A stretch of 64,000 nucleotides of DNA from Symbiodinium natans (taxonomy: Eukaryota; Sar; Dinophyceae; Suessiales; Symbiodiniaceae): NCBI GenBank assembly GCA_905221605.1, contig CAJNDS010001469.1, positions 687,501-751,500 of the forward strand, given 5' to 3'. A program made the position numbers and the translations under genes. Under the pieces are notes generated by a model, which was not told where the DNA came from, ran no database searches, and saw only the letters and a list, made by a program, of their open reading frames with translations. The first letter of the stretch is position 1, and every line of letters begins with the position of its first letter. Shown piece by piece: positions 1 through 10,484 of this stretch.

Positions 1-89
1 CTGGGCCACCGAACGAAAGAAAAGGTGAGTTTGCTTCAAGTCCGCTTTGGGCCGAAGCTTACCTGAAGGCTTCAAACAGGACCGAGTCG

Positions 90-180
90 GCACTTCTTCC
101 CCTTTTTTGAGGGTTTAGGTTCTGGTACAAGCCCCTTTAATCCCAACAAGGGCACCCTTGTGCCATTCCCAGGTTACCAT
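90..180. repeat. family J element (short dispersed repeat)
   Basis: Shares a layout with stretches near 1200-1290, 15500-15615, 47830-47940, 48750-48830, 54850-54930 and 57805-57890. All have a CCCTT(N)CCTTTTTT block, a TTTAGGTTCC-like core, GCCCC, then AAGGGTGCCCTTT and CCTAGGTTAC. Arms are only weakly inverted, so this is a dispersed family without a clear hairpin. Confidence 0.4.
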
Positions 181-190
181 CGGTTTGGTC

Positions 191-296
191 GATGAAGTTC
201 CTTTCTGGGGCTAGTTATGAGGGCTTACCCTAAACCCTAAACCTAAACCCTAAACCCTAAGCCAATCGGTGCTGCATAGGAGCCTTCAGGTAGTCG
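191..296. mobile_element. degenerate family B hairpin with telomere repeats in its centre
   Basis: The left part (AGTTCCTTTCTGGGGCTAGT) and right part (GCATAGGAGCCTTCAGGTA) match the halves of the 94-bp family B elements at 13255, 25169 and 48283. About 35 bp of CCCTAAA repeats sit exactly where those elements have their loop. Confidence 0.45.
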
Positions 297-378
297 CAGT
301 TATTCAGCAGGTCAGACCAGAAAGCGCTTTCGCCAAAATTCTCAGTCTGGCAGGGAGAGCCCGCTAGCTTGAGGAACC

Positions 379-452
379 ACCCTAAACCCGAAACCCTAAA
401 CCCTAAACCCTAAACCCTAAACCCTAAACCCTAAACCCTAAACCCTAAACCC
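379..452 (-). repeat. interstitial telomere-type array, CCCTAAA
   Basis: About ten near-perfect CCCTAAA heptamers flanked by unique sequence on both sides, so this is not a chromosome end. Confidence 0.9.
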
Positions 453-632
453 TTACGTACCATTGTTCTCCTGTGAAAGTGAAAAAAAGGTTCCGGGTTC
501 GTAGGGTTTTGGCTTAGGGCAATACTGAAGGTACACTTCCTTCGGTAAGGCCATAAGGGTTGCTGCGGTAACCTGAGTTCAGCTGTCTGGCGTGGACATA
601 TCTATGCTCCCATCTCAAAATAATTTTCCTTC

Positions 633-730
633 GTAGCTGAGTAGATAGCCTTTAACCTTTTTTGGGGCATGTACAATCCTACCATAGCTGAAAGGTTCCC
701 CTTTTTTTGGGCCAGGGTACTTAGCGACTA
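633..730. repeat. family H hairpin
   Basis: Arms begin TAGCTGAGTAGATAGCC and end GGCCAGGGTACTTAGCGACT; the core has ACAATCCTACCATAGCTGAA. Closely related copy at 40419; a more distant one at 26947. Confidence 0.5.
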
Positions 731-736
731 GGCTTT

Positions 737-893
737 CATGGGTTTCTCTGCTACCCCCCTCTATACTACCCCCCCTAGGTTCCACCCTTACATAACCTTA
801 ATTAGACTTAACTACCCTTAAATAGCCTTAATTCCGGCGGGAACCCCGGGGGGAGGGGGGGGGTAGTATAGAGGGGGGAAGGAGGCAAAACCC
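737..893. repeat. family G hairpin with G/C-run arms
   Basis: Starts CATGGGTTTCTCTGCTACC and ends with a G-run, GTAGTATAGAGGGGGG and AAAACCCA. The interior is AT-rich (ACCTTAATTAGACTTAA). Three further copies at 41662, 46711 and 49655. Confidence 0.55.
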
Positions 894-981
894 AAAGGTT
901 TCGGTTTCCCAATCCAAGTGCTTGACCTTTTCCTTTCTCGGCCGGGATCTGGCGGAGACCCATGGTACCCAAGTAGAGATG

Positions 982-1143
982 ACTTGCAGGTTCATGGTAC
1001 TTATACCCCTGTTCTGACTGTGCTTACTGCATAACCCACTTCTTTATATCCCACTTAGAACCCCTCGAAGTGCCCTAACATGGTTGTAATTGGATTGTAA
1101 GTACAGTTAGAATCGGGTTAATAAGTACCATGAACCTCCAAGT
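982..1143. mobile_element. family A palindromic element
   Basis: Left arm ACTTGCAGGTTCATGGTACT pairs with right arm AAGTACCATGAACCTCCAAG. The middle carries the family A core (CCACTT, CCCCT, AGTGCCCTAACATGG). No coding capacity. Looks MITE-like. Confidence 0.6.
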
Positions 1144-1427
1144 ACATGTGGCCCAGAGCTTTTTGTATGCTCATGCCGAGCTGCACTACTCACCTAGGAC
1201 TTAGGAGTAGGCCCTTCTTTCCTTTCTTGATGATTTAGGTTCCCTGAATAAGCCCCTTTAACCCAAGAAGGGTGCCCTCTGCTGCTTTTCAAGGTTCCTC
1301 TTGGGCCTAGTCACTAGATTCCCGGGCCCGAGGTGGGTGCTAAACGCAGTCAAGGATGGGTCGAGGCGGCTTCGGCGTTTGCCTGAGGGTTGGATTGAGG
1401 GTGTAAATATGATAGACACGAGTTGAG

Positions 1428-1513
1428 CTTACCTAAAATCTCCTTTCTGGTAGAATTTTACTAGATTCCCCTCTAACTTACCCAAACAAGATCTACGATA
1501 GAGCCTTCAGGTA
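1428..1513. repeat. diverged family B hairpin
   Basis: ACCTAAAATCTCCTTTCTGG on the left, GATAGAGCCTTCAGGTA on the right, with TACTAGATTCCCCTCTAACT in the core, which matches the family B centre. Confidence 0.35.
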
Positions 1514-2469
1514 CGCTGCAAAAGAGGAGACTAAAGCAAAAACAACGTGATGCCAGGTAGCCCCTCGGCCAGAAGACATAGTATCATGCAGATGCCGATG
1601 CATGAGGAGGCCTGCTGCTCCCTATCTTCAGGATTTTGGGTTTAGGCCAACTTTCAAAGCAACAAAACGGGGCACCCTCTTTGGTCCTAGGTTACTGGGC
1701 AGCCCAGGTAATTACTTGGGTTGGGCGGGGTCCCTCAGGTGGCCTTGTGAACCCTTGAAACAAGTGCACCCTCTTTAGTCCTAGATCACTGAGGGTTTAG
1801 GGTTTAGGGTTTAGGGTTTAGTTGTTGGTGCGCCGTCCACCTTCCGACTGTGGAGCGGCATGTGTTGTTTGGTTAACTCGTCGGGATAGGGTCCAGGGTT
1901 TGGGGTTTAGGCTTAAGAGTCTAGGGTTCTGTGCTTGAAAGGGTTTAGGGTTTAGGGAGGCAAGGAAGAAAGGAACAAAGGAACAAAGGAACAAAGAGAC
2001 AGGATAATCTGTTGCTTCACAGTGTTGCCGTGCTCAGTTGCTCGGATACCAGAGACAGCACCGAGCAAACCCATACCCCCCCAAAACCCTAAGCCCTAAA
2101 CCCCAAAAGTGGGCTTTTCGCCTTCAACCCGAAAAAGCCCTAAACACTAACAAGCTCAAGCGCAAGACCCGGGAAGTCCTCAAGATCCAGGCGTGATAAG
2201 TTACAAGTGACAAGGCCTACCTAATCGCTCTATTGTAGGTGTTTTTGGGGTTAGTTCTTGGGGATTCCAGTGTACTACCGTAGAAAGGTACAACACAGGA
2301 GCGTTTTCGGTGGAAGAAGAGGTTAATAAGTGCCGTTACTGGGACCCCAATTGGTGTTAACATGATAGTAAATTTTAGGCCTAGCGGCACGGGCCGGCCC
2401 CCGCCCCGCAAAACAGGAAACCTCGAAGTGGGCATCGTTTTGTTTTTGTTTTTCTGCTCCGTCTTTATT

Positions 2470-2835
2470 CCGCTGCCCTGTCTGTCACCCCCCCCCCTCT
2501 CCCCCCAACTCTTTCTCCGTCCTCTCCTCCGTGTCTTCCCCTTTCACTCTCTGTGTCCGCCCTCTTCCTCTCTCACCATCTCTCTCCTTCTGTCTATGTT
2601 GGTGTCTCCTTTTCTTTTTGTCCGTTTCCATTTCAATGTATTGCTCCCTTTCTCGTTTCTCGCTTTCTTTCTTGCTCCCACTCTTTCTCCCTTTCTCCCT
2701 TTGCCTCTTTCTCCCTGTGTCCCTCTTTCCCTCTCTCTCTCTCGCTGTCTCGCTCGCTCTCGCTCTCTCCCTCTCGCTCTCACTCTCACTCTCTCTCTCT
2801 CTCTCTCTCCCTCCCTCTCGCTCTTCCCCTTCCCC
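2470..2835 (+). repeat. pyrimidine (CT/CCCT) microsatellite
   Basis: Almost uninterrupted C/T on the plus strand, strongest at 2725-2825 as CTCTCT. It ends in a short C/G alternating run at 2840-2860. Ser/Leu/Phe-rich reading frames across it are composition artefacts. Confidence 0.9.
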
Positions 2836-2859
2836 CCCCGCCCCCGCCCGCGCGCGCGC

Positions 2860-3905
2860 GCACCTGCATCAGGAGCATCATTGGGGTTGGTTCGGGAGCC
2901 CAAAAGACATTCTAAGCATGCGTTTTGCCTTCGAAAAACCTTCAGAAAACGCTGTAAACACGTGTTTTTGAGCTTGGGAAGCCTTTTGGAACCGAGGAAG
3001 AGAGAGCATCATGAGCATCAGCGGCCTCCCCCAGGCCATCCGAAACCTCCTGAAACACGCCGATTATATGTGCTTGAACGCTTGCGTGCCCACCAAACCC
3101 CCAAAAGCAAGACCCCGCATGCCCTTAAGCGCATTCGGGGTCCTGCTGTTCGGGTGTTTTGTAGGCACGAAGCCGTTCGAGCGCGTAAAATGAGCGATTT
3201 TGGGGGCGTTTTTACGTGGACCCACAAAACACTCGGTATTTACGAGGTTTTCTGCTGTTGGAACACCCCCCCAAACCGAGCATCATGAGCATCAGCTGGG
3301 TCTCTGGGCCGTCGGCCCCGGAGGCCCACAAAGCCCATGAGAAGCGATGGCTCGATGATGCGCCCGGACCCCCGCGCATCAGCAGCATCAGCAGACCCCC
3401 CCCCCGGACGTGGGTTTCGATGATGCGCACTTTGGGGGCGGGTCAAGGGCAACAGGGGTGGGGGTCGGAGGCACGCGTGAAAACCCTCATAAAAGCACGG
3501 TATTTACGGTGATTTCAGCGTTTTTCAGCGTTTTTTATTGCCTTGGGGCCGCGGGCCAGGGCTGCTGATGCTCATGATGCTCGCCTGGTTTTGGGCTTCC
3601 GGTACCCCCCCCAAACCTTGAAAAACGTGGTTTCGGCCTGGCGCGCGCCCTATGTGAAAAGCTAGGGCCGATGATGCGCGCCCGTGAGGGTTTAATGGGG
3701 TGCTGCGGGTGCTTTGTGGCCTCGGTTTTTCGTAAAAACCCATGGTTTTTACGAGGTTTTCGTGCTTTTCGCACCACCGCGTGTTGCGTCCCCTTGGATA
3801 CCGTTTTGGAGGCCTCCCGAAGGCCCCCGCGCGAATTTGAAGCAATTTTGGGCGGGGTCTCGGGCGGTCGCCCCTTAAAGCTAGCGCTTTAGTGCGACGC
3901 GGGCT
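2860..3905. repeat. GC-rich repeat island without telomere repeats
   Basis: A 1-kb block with composition unlike its surroundings and no TTTAGGG. An 18-mer, GAGCATCATGAGCATCAG, occurs at 3004 and 3278 and inverted at 3564. Related pieces lie at 2873 and 3377. The phrase TTTACGAGGTTTTC recurs at about 3240 and 3748, and CCCCCCCCAAACC recurs near 3267 and 3605. Reading frames are open in several phases, but I see no recognisable protein. Confidence 0.55.
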
Positions 3906-4047
3906 CCGCCCTGGACCACGGGGCCGGATTTAAGTGCCTCCAGCTCAAGCCGCCAAGTTAGCTGGAGCATAGTTGAAAGGTTTAAACGCGCTCGTCAGCT
4001 CAAAGGATGCCAAAGAAGTTGATTTGCTTGAGCCTCGGCAAAACGTG

Positions 4048-4325
4048 GGGGGGGGGGGTAGGGGGGAGCACTGGAACCAAACGCCATGAAGTGTGGGGGG
4101 GGGGGGGGTGGGGGGGGGGGGGTGGGGGGGGGGGGGGGGGGGGGTGGGGGGGTGGGTGGGGGGGGGGGGGGGGTGGGGGGGGGGTGGGGGGGTGGGGGGG
4201 GTGTGGGGGGGGGGTGGGGGGGGGGGGGGGTGGGGGGGGGGGGGGGGGGGGGGGGGGGTGGGGCTGGGGGGGGGTGGGGGGTGGCGGGGGGGTGGGGGGG
4301 GGGGTGGGGGGGGCAGGGTGGGGGT
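4048..4325 (+). repeat. extreme G-rich minisatellite, (G)n separated by single T
   Basis: About 280 nt of plus-strand G runs interrupted by single T, rarely A or C, after a short G run at 4048. It should form stacked G-quadruplexes. Poly-Gly and poly-Pro frames here are not genes. Confidence 0.95.
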
Positions 4326-4501
4326 TTTTCCCAAAGGACCCCTATGTCCTGTGCGAAACCTACGGTTTGTGAGTTTATGCGGTGTGGGTGGCCTGGCCCT
4401 GAATGGACCTACGTTTTGGGGGGTAAGGGGTTTTCACCTCCTTTTCCACCTAGCGGAACAACATTTGCCCCCCCTCCCCCCCCACCGGCCCTTAACCTAA
4501 G

Positions 4502-4766
4502 CACTACACCGGAACCCTAAACCATAAACCCTAAACTCTAAACCCCAAACTCTAAACCCTAAACTCTATACCCTAAACTCTAAACCCTAAACCCTAAACC
4601 CTAAGACTCATGCGTAGCCTGAGTTCTTTGCTTTCCAGCAGGCTGGCGAACCGGAGTCTCTCGTCGCGCTTCAGGCAGCCTGGTTTTAGGGTTTAGGGTT
4701 TAGGGCTTAGGGTTTAGGGTTTAGGGTTCAGAGTTCAGGGTTTAGGGTTTGGGGGGGGGGGGGGGT
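4502..4766. repeat. two opposed degenerate telomere-type arrays
   Basis: CCCTAAA with CTCTAAA and CCCCAAA variants at 4502-4605 is followed after about 80 bp by TTTAGGG repeats at 4684-4750, so the two arrays point toward each other. Confidence 0.85.
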
Positions 4767-5334
4767 TTAAGGCGGGCAGCCACCCAGTCCAGTTTCAGGG
4801 GCGGGTCTAGGGCCGAGCAAAATTAGCCTCTAGATGCTAGCCATCCTTTCTTGCGGTCATATTCGGGCCTTCGTATATTCCTTCCTTTAAGGGGTACTGG
4901 GCTAAACCCTAAGCGGGTGGCAGAAAACCCCTAAGAATGGACCCCTTAAACCCGGCCCCTCTATAGTGACTCGCTGTGACTCGCCTTTGGAGCTCGTATT
5001 TTGTGTTGCATATAGATATATATACACACGTATACATATAGTTTAGGGTTAAGGGTTATATATATATATACAAAACGTAGAGACGCACCTGGTGTGCATA
5101 GCCAATATAAGAAACAAGATAATAAGCTATAGCAAAATGTGACAACATCTCTAAACGCAGATCATGTACTTTGATCATGTTACTCTAGCCACTCGAATGT
5201 TATTTGATTGCCGAACGCCAAAGTTCGAGCCGCACCCCGCAGTACTAAAAGTCCGCGCCTACAGGAGATCAGTGCTGCAGCTACGCAAGTGTCCGAGGAC
5301 CGGCGTGCCCACACTTGTACGGATTCACGAACCC

Positions 5335-5458
5335 TACTTGGAGGTTCATGGGTACGTAGAACCACAGTTCTAAGTCTACTCATAGCCTACTTAGGGGACT
5401 TTGGGGGCGTAAAAGTACAGTCAAAAGTAGGGTTATAAATACCCTGAACCTCCAAGTA
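5335..5458. mobile_element. family A palindromic element, TA-flanked
   Basis: TACTTGGAGGTTCATGG on the left, CCTGAACCTCCAAGTA on the right. Both ends carry the TA that could be a target-site duplication. Confidence 0.65.
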
Positions 5459-5655
5459 AGGACCCATGTGCCTTCTTAGTATATACTTGGCCCTGAAAGC
5501 TACTTTGTTAAGGACAAGTAGCCTTTCTGCCCTACAAAGAGGGGAAATATGTACTTTCAAGGGCTTACCACAGCGGGTCACCAGCGTAGCCAGCGTATGT
5601 GTAGGTTCTCTTGTTTTTTAAGGCACCCGTTTGTGTTTTTTCCTTAGTCGTGCAG

Positions 5656-5817
5656 ATTCTTACATGGGAGTTCCGTGAGAACTGGAGCCTAGGCCCAAGG
5701 GATTTGCATAGCGAGCCTCTGAGACAGTTCCCGATGCTAATTGCCCATCTCGGGCAGCAAGCACGGGAGACCTTGCGAGCAGTATACGTTGGTCAACCAC
5801 TACACTGGCCACTGCAG
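5656..5817 (+). CDS. candidate internal exon, product unknown
   Basis: A 162-nt (54-codon) open segment preceded by a pyrimidine-rich tract ending TCGTGCAG and followed by a canonical GTAGGC donor, with phase 0 at both ends. It encodes a mixed-composition peptide containing LTWEFRENWSLGPRDL and later QQARETLRAVYVGQPLHW. The frame stays open past the donor to 6114, so a longer exon cannot be excluded. No family recognised. The region lacks telomere repeats, which supports constraint. Confidence 0.45.
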
Positions 5818-6062
5818 GTAGGCAGAATCAACACTCATGTCCGTTGGCCAACGGAGCTAAATCCCCAATGGCTTGCTGCAAACGCGACCAGCTTCTGTGG
5901 AGCGCAATTACGCGAGTGTTTGGAGCAGGAACAGTCTGGCAATGTGTATCCCTGTAACACCACCACAACAAGCCTTACGCAATCTTACGCACGTGAGCAC
6001 GCTGAGCCAAGAAGTACCTGTCAATCAACAGAAGTTTCGGGGTGCGAGTGCAACTTCGGATG

Positions 6063-6170
6063 CCGCATAGTCCCCCAAGTAGTAGGATTCCCTTTCGGAA
6101 AAGGACCCCACTAATTAAGGCCACCCCCCCCCCCCCCCCCCCCCGCCTAATTTCGGAAACCCCCAAATAC
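6063..6170. repeat. partial family F element with poly(C)
   Basis: Right arm CCTAATTTCGGAAACCCCCA matches family F. The core CCCCAAGTAGTAGGATTCC also occurs in the copy at 32705. A poly(C) run of about 21 sits in the middle. Confidence 0.45.
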
Positions 6171-6289
6171 ACCAGCTATCGGTCTCCTTGCGTCTGGAGG
6201 TAATGTCCAGCCTGCTGAACACGGCGGACAGCATGTGCTCAAGAGCGTCGGGTTCTCAAGTCACGCTGGAGAAAGAATGGATGTTTACA

Positions 6290-6318
6290 GTGTGTGTGTG
6301 TGTGTGTGTGTGTGTGTC
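6290..6318 (+). repeat. (TG)n microsatellite
   Basis: About 14 uninterrupted GT dinucleotides. Confidence 0.95.
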
Positions 6319-6543
6319 TAAACCCCACACTTGGTGCAAAACTGCTCATCGGGGGGCTACCGCGCAGCATCGTCCCACTCAGCCGCACGGGTTGCGGGAC
6401 AATCCAACGGGGAGGCCCCTCATGCAGCAGAGCCATTGAATCAGCCCAGAGACCGTACTCTAGACTAATCCAAGGAAAGCCCGAAACCCTATATGAACCC
6501 TAAACCCTAAACCCCAAACCCTAGCTGGGGGGGATCCCCCTAG

Positions 6544-6634
6544 CCCGAGGCCACACGACTTCATCGAGGATGTCTTCTCCTTGAGGGAGATCGGGGCCGA
6601 AGCCACGAAGTCCTTGCCCCAGAGAGCCCGCTAG
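6544..6634 (+). CDS. candidate terminal exon, product unknown
   Basis: After GATCCCCCTAG there is an open frame encoding PHDFIEDVFSLREIGAEATK followed by SLPQRAR and a TAG stop at 6632. The peptide looks like ordinary soluble protein rather than repeat-derived sequence. The start is set by the nearest AG and is uncertain. No family recognised. Confidence 0.33.
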
Positions 6635-6648
6635 ACCCCTTAGTGAAG

Positions 6649-7373
6649 GGTTTAGGGTTTAGGGATGTTTAGGGTTTAGGGTTTAGGGTTTAGGGTTTGG
6701 GGCCTAGGGTTTGGGGCCTAGGGTTTAGGGTTTAGGAATATACGATACGCGATACGTTAAATCATATTAAGGACCCCTCTAGAATTTGAGGCATATTGGT
6801 CTTGTCCATGAGTTTGCAGATGCCTTCAACCATGATCCATGTCAGCGTTTGTGCTTTGGGGTTTAGGGGTTTAGGGCTTAGGTTTACACATTCGCCTCAC
6901 CGTGAGAGCTGCGAGGCCCTAAACCCTAAACCCTAAACCCTAAACCCTAAACCCTAAACCCTACACCCTACACCCTACACCCTACACCCTACACCCTACA
7001 CCCTACACCCTAAACCCTAAACCCTAAACCCTAAACCCTAAACCCTAAACCCTAAACCCTAAACCCTAAACCCTAAACCCTAAACCCAAACCCTGATTGG
7101 AGCCTTGAAGCGCCAGGGTTACCACGAACCTGGCGGAGCCTGCGCCGCCGGCCACCGAGGTCTGCAGGGGGTGATATGCTTCAGCCTTCAAGGGGTTCCT
7201 ATATGGTACCCTAAACCCTAAACCCTAAACCCTAAAACCTAAAACCTAAACCCTAAACCCTAAACCCTAAACACTAGACCCCAAACCCTAAACCCTAAAC
7301 CCTAAATCCTAAATCCCTAAACCCTAAACCCTTAACCCTAAACCCTAAACCCTAAACCACCCTAAACCCTAAG
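6649..7373. repeat. cluster of telomere-type arrays with local variants
   Basis: TTTAGGG repeats at 6649-6735; CCCTAAA repeats at 6916-7090 containing an internal block of about seven CCCTACA heptamers (6958-7009); another CCCTAAA array at 7208-7373 with CCTAAAA and CCCTAAAT variants. Short unique islands lie between them (e.g. 7095-7205). Confidence 0.9.
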
Positions 7374-7860
7374 CTGTAGGGCCCCGAGAAGAAAACCATG
7401 CATGCGCATGGGGTCTCAGTCTGTCAGGGGGGAGTCACGGGCTGGTGTTTGATTGGGTACTTTGCTGCCTTCAGAGGTCTTAGGGGTTTGGGGGTTGAGG
7501 ATTTAGGGTTTAGGGTTCAGGGTTTAGGGTTTAGGGTTCAGGGTTCAGGGTTCAGGGTTTGGGATCCTATATTCACTACCCCTCAAGAACAAGAAACTAC
7601 AATTCGAGGTCTCGGCGAGGTAATGATCCAGGACGCCTGGATCCGGGTCTCCCAAAGGGTCCATGTACCGGTTTAGGGTTTAGGGTTTAGGGTTCAGGTC
7701 TCCCAACGAGAGTTCCTTCTGCGGGGCACCTAGTTCTCGTGCTAGCCATAAGTTTAGGTATCCTAAACCCTAGACCCTAAACCCAAAACCCTAAAAAACC
7801 TTCAAGTAACTGCAATTCATCGCCTAGGAGGATGATACATGTCAGGAGCCTTCGCGCCTC

Positions 7861-8004
7861 CCCTTAAAGGATCCATGTACCTGTACTTACTTGGGGGGCT
7901 TTGAAAGGGGTTCCTATACAATTAGTAGCTTTAGGGCTCAAGGATATACTTACTACGTATGTACACTAAACCCTATACTCTAAACCCTAAAGCTTGGATC
8001 CTTA
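7861..8004. repeat. family E hairpin with telomere repeats in the right arm
   Basis: Left CTTAAAGGATCCATGTACC. The right arm reads TACGTATGTAC, then about 30 bp of CCCTAAA-type repeats, then GGATCCTTAGG. Compare the uninterrupted copies at 55138 and 56842. Confidence 0.5.
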
Positions 8005-8106
8005 GGATTCACAGCTCTGCTAGCACACCTGCGACCTAGACGCCTGCCCTCCCGAAGGTGACTTACACCGACACCACGCTCGCCGGGGCCTCTCCTTTCC
8101 TGGGCT

Positions 8107-8200
8107 GTAGGGTTTAGGGTTTAGGGTTTAGGGTTTAGGGTTTAGGGTTTAGGGTTTAGGGTTTAGGGTTTAGGGTTTAGGGTTTAGGGTTTAGGGTTTC
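8107..8200 (+). repeat. interstitial telomere-type array, TTTAGGG
   Basis: About 13 perfect TTTAGGG heptamers. Confidence 0.95.
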
Positions 8201-8401
8201 AGTCCAGCGGCAAAAAGGGTGTAGGGTTAGTAGTTAGGGCAAAAGGAACCCTAAGCCTTCAACCCTAAAGCTTCTCTGAACCCTAACTGAATCCCAAAAC
8301 CCTATCCAAGCTGGCCGTTCAGACTCGGACAGAATGGGCCCGCAGTTTGGCGATCTTTCGGAAGGCACCCTAAACCCTAAACCTCAAGCCCCAAACCCCA
8401 A

Positions 8402-9465
8402 ACCCTTAACCCCAAACCCTAAACCTTAAACCCTCAACCTGAAACGGGTCCTGAGGAGGATGCGGGCCAGCCTGGGAACAGCGACGCCGCACCTCCATGT
8501 TCCAGCGAATAAGCGTCCTCGAGCCCAACACCTTAGGTGATGGGGAGTGGCCGGGATGTTGGACGCGCCAAAACGAAATCCCTGATGCATTCACCAGGTG
8601 CTTGCTCCAGGCAGTGCCACAGTAGATGCGCTGTAGCATCAACACTGTGCAGGTCTGTCAACTAATCCCTTCGACGGTGGCTACAATCGTAGCAGACTCA
8701 GGCAATGAAGGCGGTGATGGCGCTTGCAAGGAAAGATCTTCTCTCCTGACGAGCGCTCCAAGAATCTGACAGCTGCCAGAAGAGCCAGTATTGCCTGTTG
8801 CACCACAATTGGTTTCGGGCGACGCAGGATCAACGTAGCCACCTTCTCTCAATTGGAAAGTGGAAGGTCACGTACGTTTAGACGTATTCCCGTCCGCTTT
8901 TCAGCAAAATCAGATTGTAACTGTAGCCATGCCCACTAGGGACGCTGTCGCTCCGCGGTCTCTTGTTTGCCAGAGAGATGCTTCCAACTGTTCTTGTGAG
9001 CACGGCGTAGAGGAACCACAGCAGCAGCGACAGCCAGGAGGTACTGGTAGAAGACGAGCAACATGTCTTCTTGTCTCTCAGCGCCAATCGGCGATCTTTT
9101 GCACAGTCTCCACGACATTGCAAAGGTCCGCCTTGCGTGCTGCTTTTGCAGCAGCATCCGCAACAGTATTGCCAGAGTTCTGCACCGTGACCTCAGGGAA
9201 AGTCGCCAAATCAACATGGGCCTTTACCTTTCCGCAGGTGAACTTTATCACTTTGGGGCATTACAGGCTTGAACAGCAGATCAGCGGAGTCGGCGACGGC
9301 TGTGTCCAGATGGCGCTGTGTGCGCCGCAGGGCACTTTTGCAATCACGCCATATCTGGTCAGGTAGATCAGGGAAGGAGGCGCAGATTTGGGCCACCTGC
9401 AGTAAAGCAATGCGCTCAGCGCGAGAGATGGACTGTTCACGTGGAACCAACCCTTGGGCAACAAC
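8402..9465 (-). pseudogene. decayed C-terminal part of a non-LTR (LINE-like) retrotransposon
   Basis: Read on the minus strand from 9465 downward, several overlapping frames carry pieces of one protein broken by frameshifts. First comes QIWRDCKSALRRTQRHLDTA (about 9340-9300). Then, in another frame, comes a stretch with SGNTVADAAAKAARKADL (about 9170-9100), which resembles the end of a retroelement RNase H domain (GN..AD..AK). Further down is AHLLWHCLEQAP (about 8640-8600), which matches the H-x4-C end of the CCHC finger at the C-terminus of many non-LTR retrotransposons. The motif order fits such elements. At least three frame changes and several stops make it inactive. The reverse transcriptase domain is absent, so only a 5'-truncated tail is present. 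The end at 8402 abuts CCCTAAA-like sequence. The family assignment rests on motif recognition only. Confidence 0.5.
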
Positions 9466-9557
9466 CCTAAACCCTAAACCCTATCCATGCTGTAAGGAGA
9501 GGGCCCGCCGCTTAGCATCACTGACTTACGAGCTCATTGAGGACGGCGGGGCTGGCC

Positions 9558-9633
9558 TAGGTTTAGGGTTTAGGGTTTAGGGTTTAGGGCTTAGGGCTTA
9601 GGGCTTAGGGCTTAGGGTTTAGGGTTTAGGGTC
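9558..9633 (+). repeat. TTTAGGG array with TTAGGGC variants
   Basis: About eleven heptamers; four consecutive units read TTAGGGC. Confidence 0.9.
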
Positions 9634-9767
9634 GAGCACGAAGCCTGACAGCTCAAGATGCTTTCAGGGCATGGTTTCACGTCGCATTGCGCGGTCAGAC
9701 GGTCGCCGAGCCTGAGCCTTTGCCTTACAAAGCCTCAGAGACGAGCGAGCCCAATGGCATCGCCAGA

Positions 9768-9876
9768 GAGACCACTACTCCTTAACTAAGGAATATACCT
9801 TAATTTATAATAAAGTGATCCTTAATATGATTTAAGGAATATACCTTATTTAAGGGGTATTGGGCACTTTGGGTCC
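9768..9876. repeat. family D hairpin (AT-rich)
   Basis: CCTTAACTAAGGAATATACC pairs with AAGGAATATACCTTATTTAA, then AGGGGTATTGGG. Family D cores share TATGATTTAAGG. Confidence 0.6.
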
Positions 9877-9925
9877 CCGTATAACCAGGGTATATGATTA
9901 AGTTACATTCTACTTGCACCGGCCC

Positions 9926-10080
9926 TACTTGAAGGTTCATGGTACTTACTAACCAATTAGAACTGGGCTTATAACCCTACTTATCATTGGGATAACCCCT
10001 ATAAGGCCCTTTAGGGGTATTATAAGTAGGGTTATAAGTACAGTTATAATTGGTTAGTAAGTACCATGAACCTTCAAGTA
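9926..10080. mobile_element. family A palindromic element, TA-flanked
   Basis: TACTTGAAGGTTCATGGTAC on the left and GTACCATGAACCTTCAAGTA on the right form a perfect 20-bp inverted repeat. The interior is also palindromic (TTATAACCC against GGGTTATAA). About 155 bp. Confidence 0.75.
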
Positions 10081-10188
10081 GATACCGCCTGTAGCACTCC
10101 GAAAAAAGCGCAGGACATTGAGCTTGCAACTGGCAGCTGCGGTGAAGGCGCGCAGCCCATCCCCATCTCCACGCTGTGTGGGATTTTA

Positions 10189-10443
10189 GGGTTTAGGGTT
10201 TAGGGTTTAGGGTTTTAGGGTTGTAGGGTTGTAGGGTTTTAGGGTTTTAGGGTTTAGGGTTTTAGGGTTGTAGGGTTTTAGGGTTTTCGGGTTTTAGGGT
10301 TTTAGGGTTTAGGGTTTTAGGGTTTTAGGATTTTAGGGTTTTGGGTTTTAGGGTTTTAGGGTTTTAGGGTTTCAGGGTTTTAGGGTTTTAGGGTTTTAGG
10401 GTTCTAGGGTTTCAGGGTTTTAGGGTTTAGGGTTTGGGGTTTA
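10189..10443 (+). repeat. array of the octamer variant TTTTAGGG
   Basis: About 30 units, mostly GGGTTTTA rather than GGGTTTA, with GGGTTGTA and GGGTTTCA variants, so a single variant has spread locally. Confidence 0.9.
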
Positions 10444-10484
10444 GGCCGGAACCTCAGCAGTCCTGGGTTGGAGCAGGGCTTGGT

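Noticed and set aside
2362-3288. 308-codon plus-strand frame
   Set aside because: The first half is translated CT microsatellite and the second half is the GC-rich repeat island; overlapping frames on both strands are equally open and no domain is visible.
3945-4520. Gly-rich and Pro-rich frames
   Set aside because: Pure translation of the G-run minisatellite.
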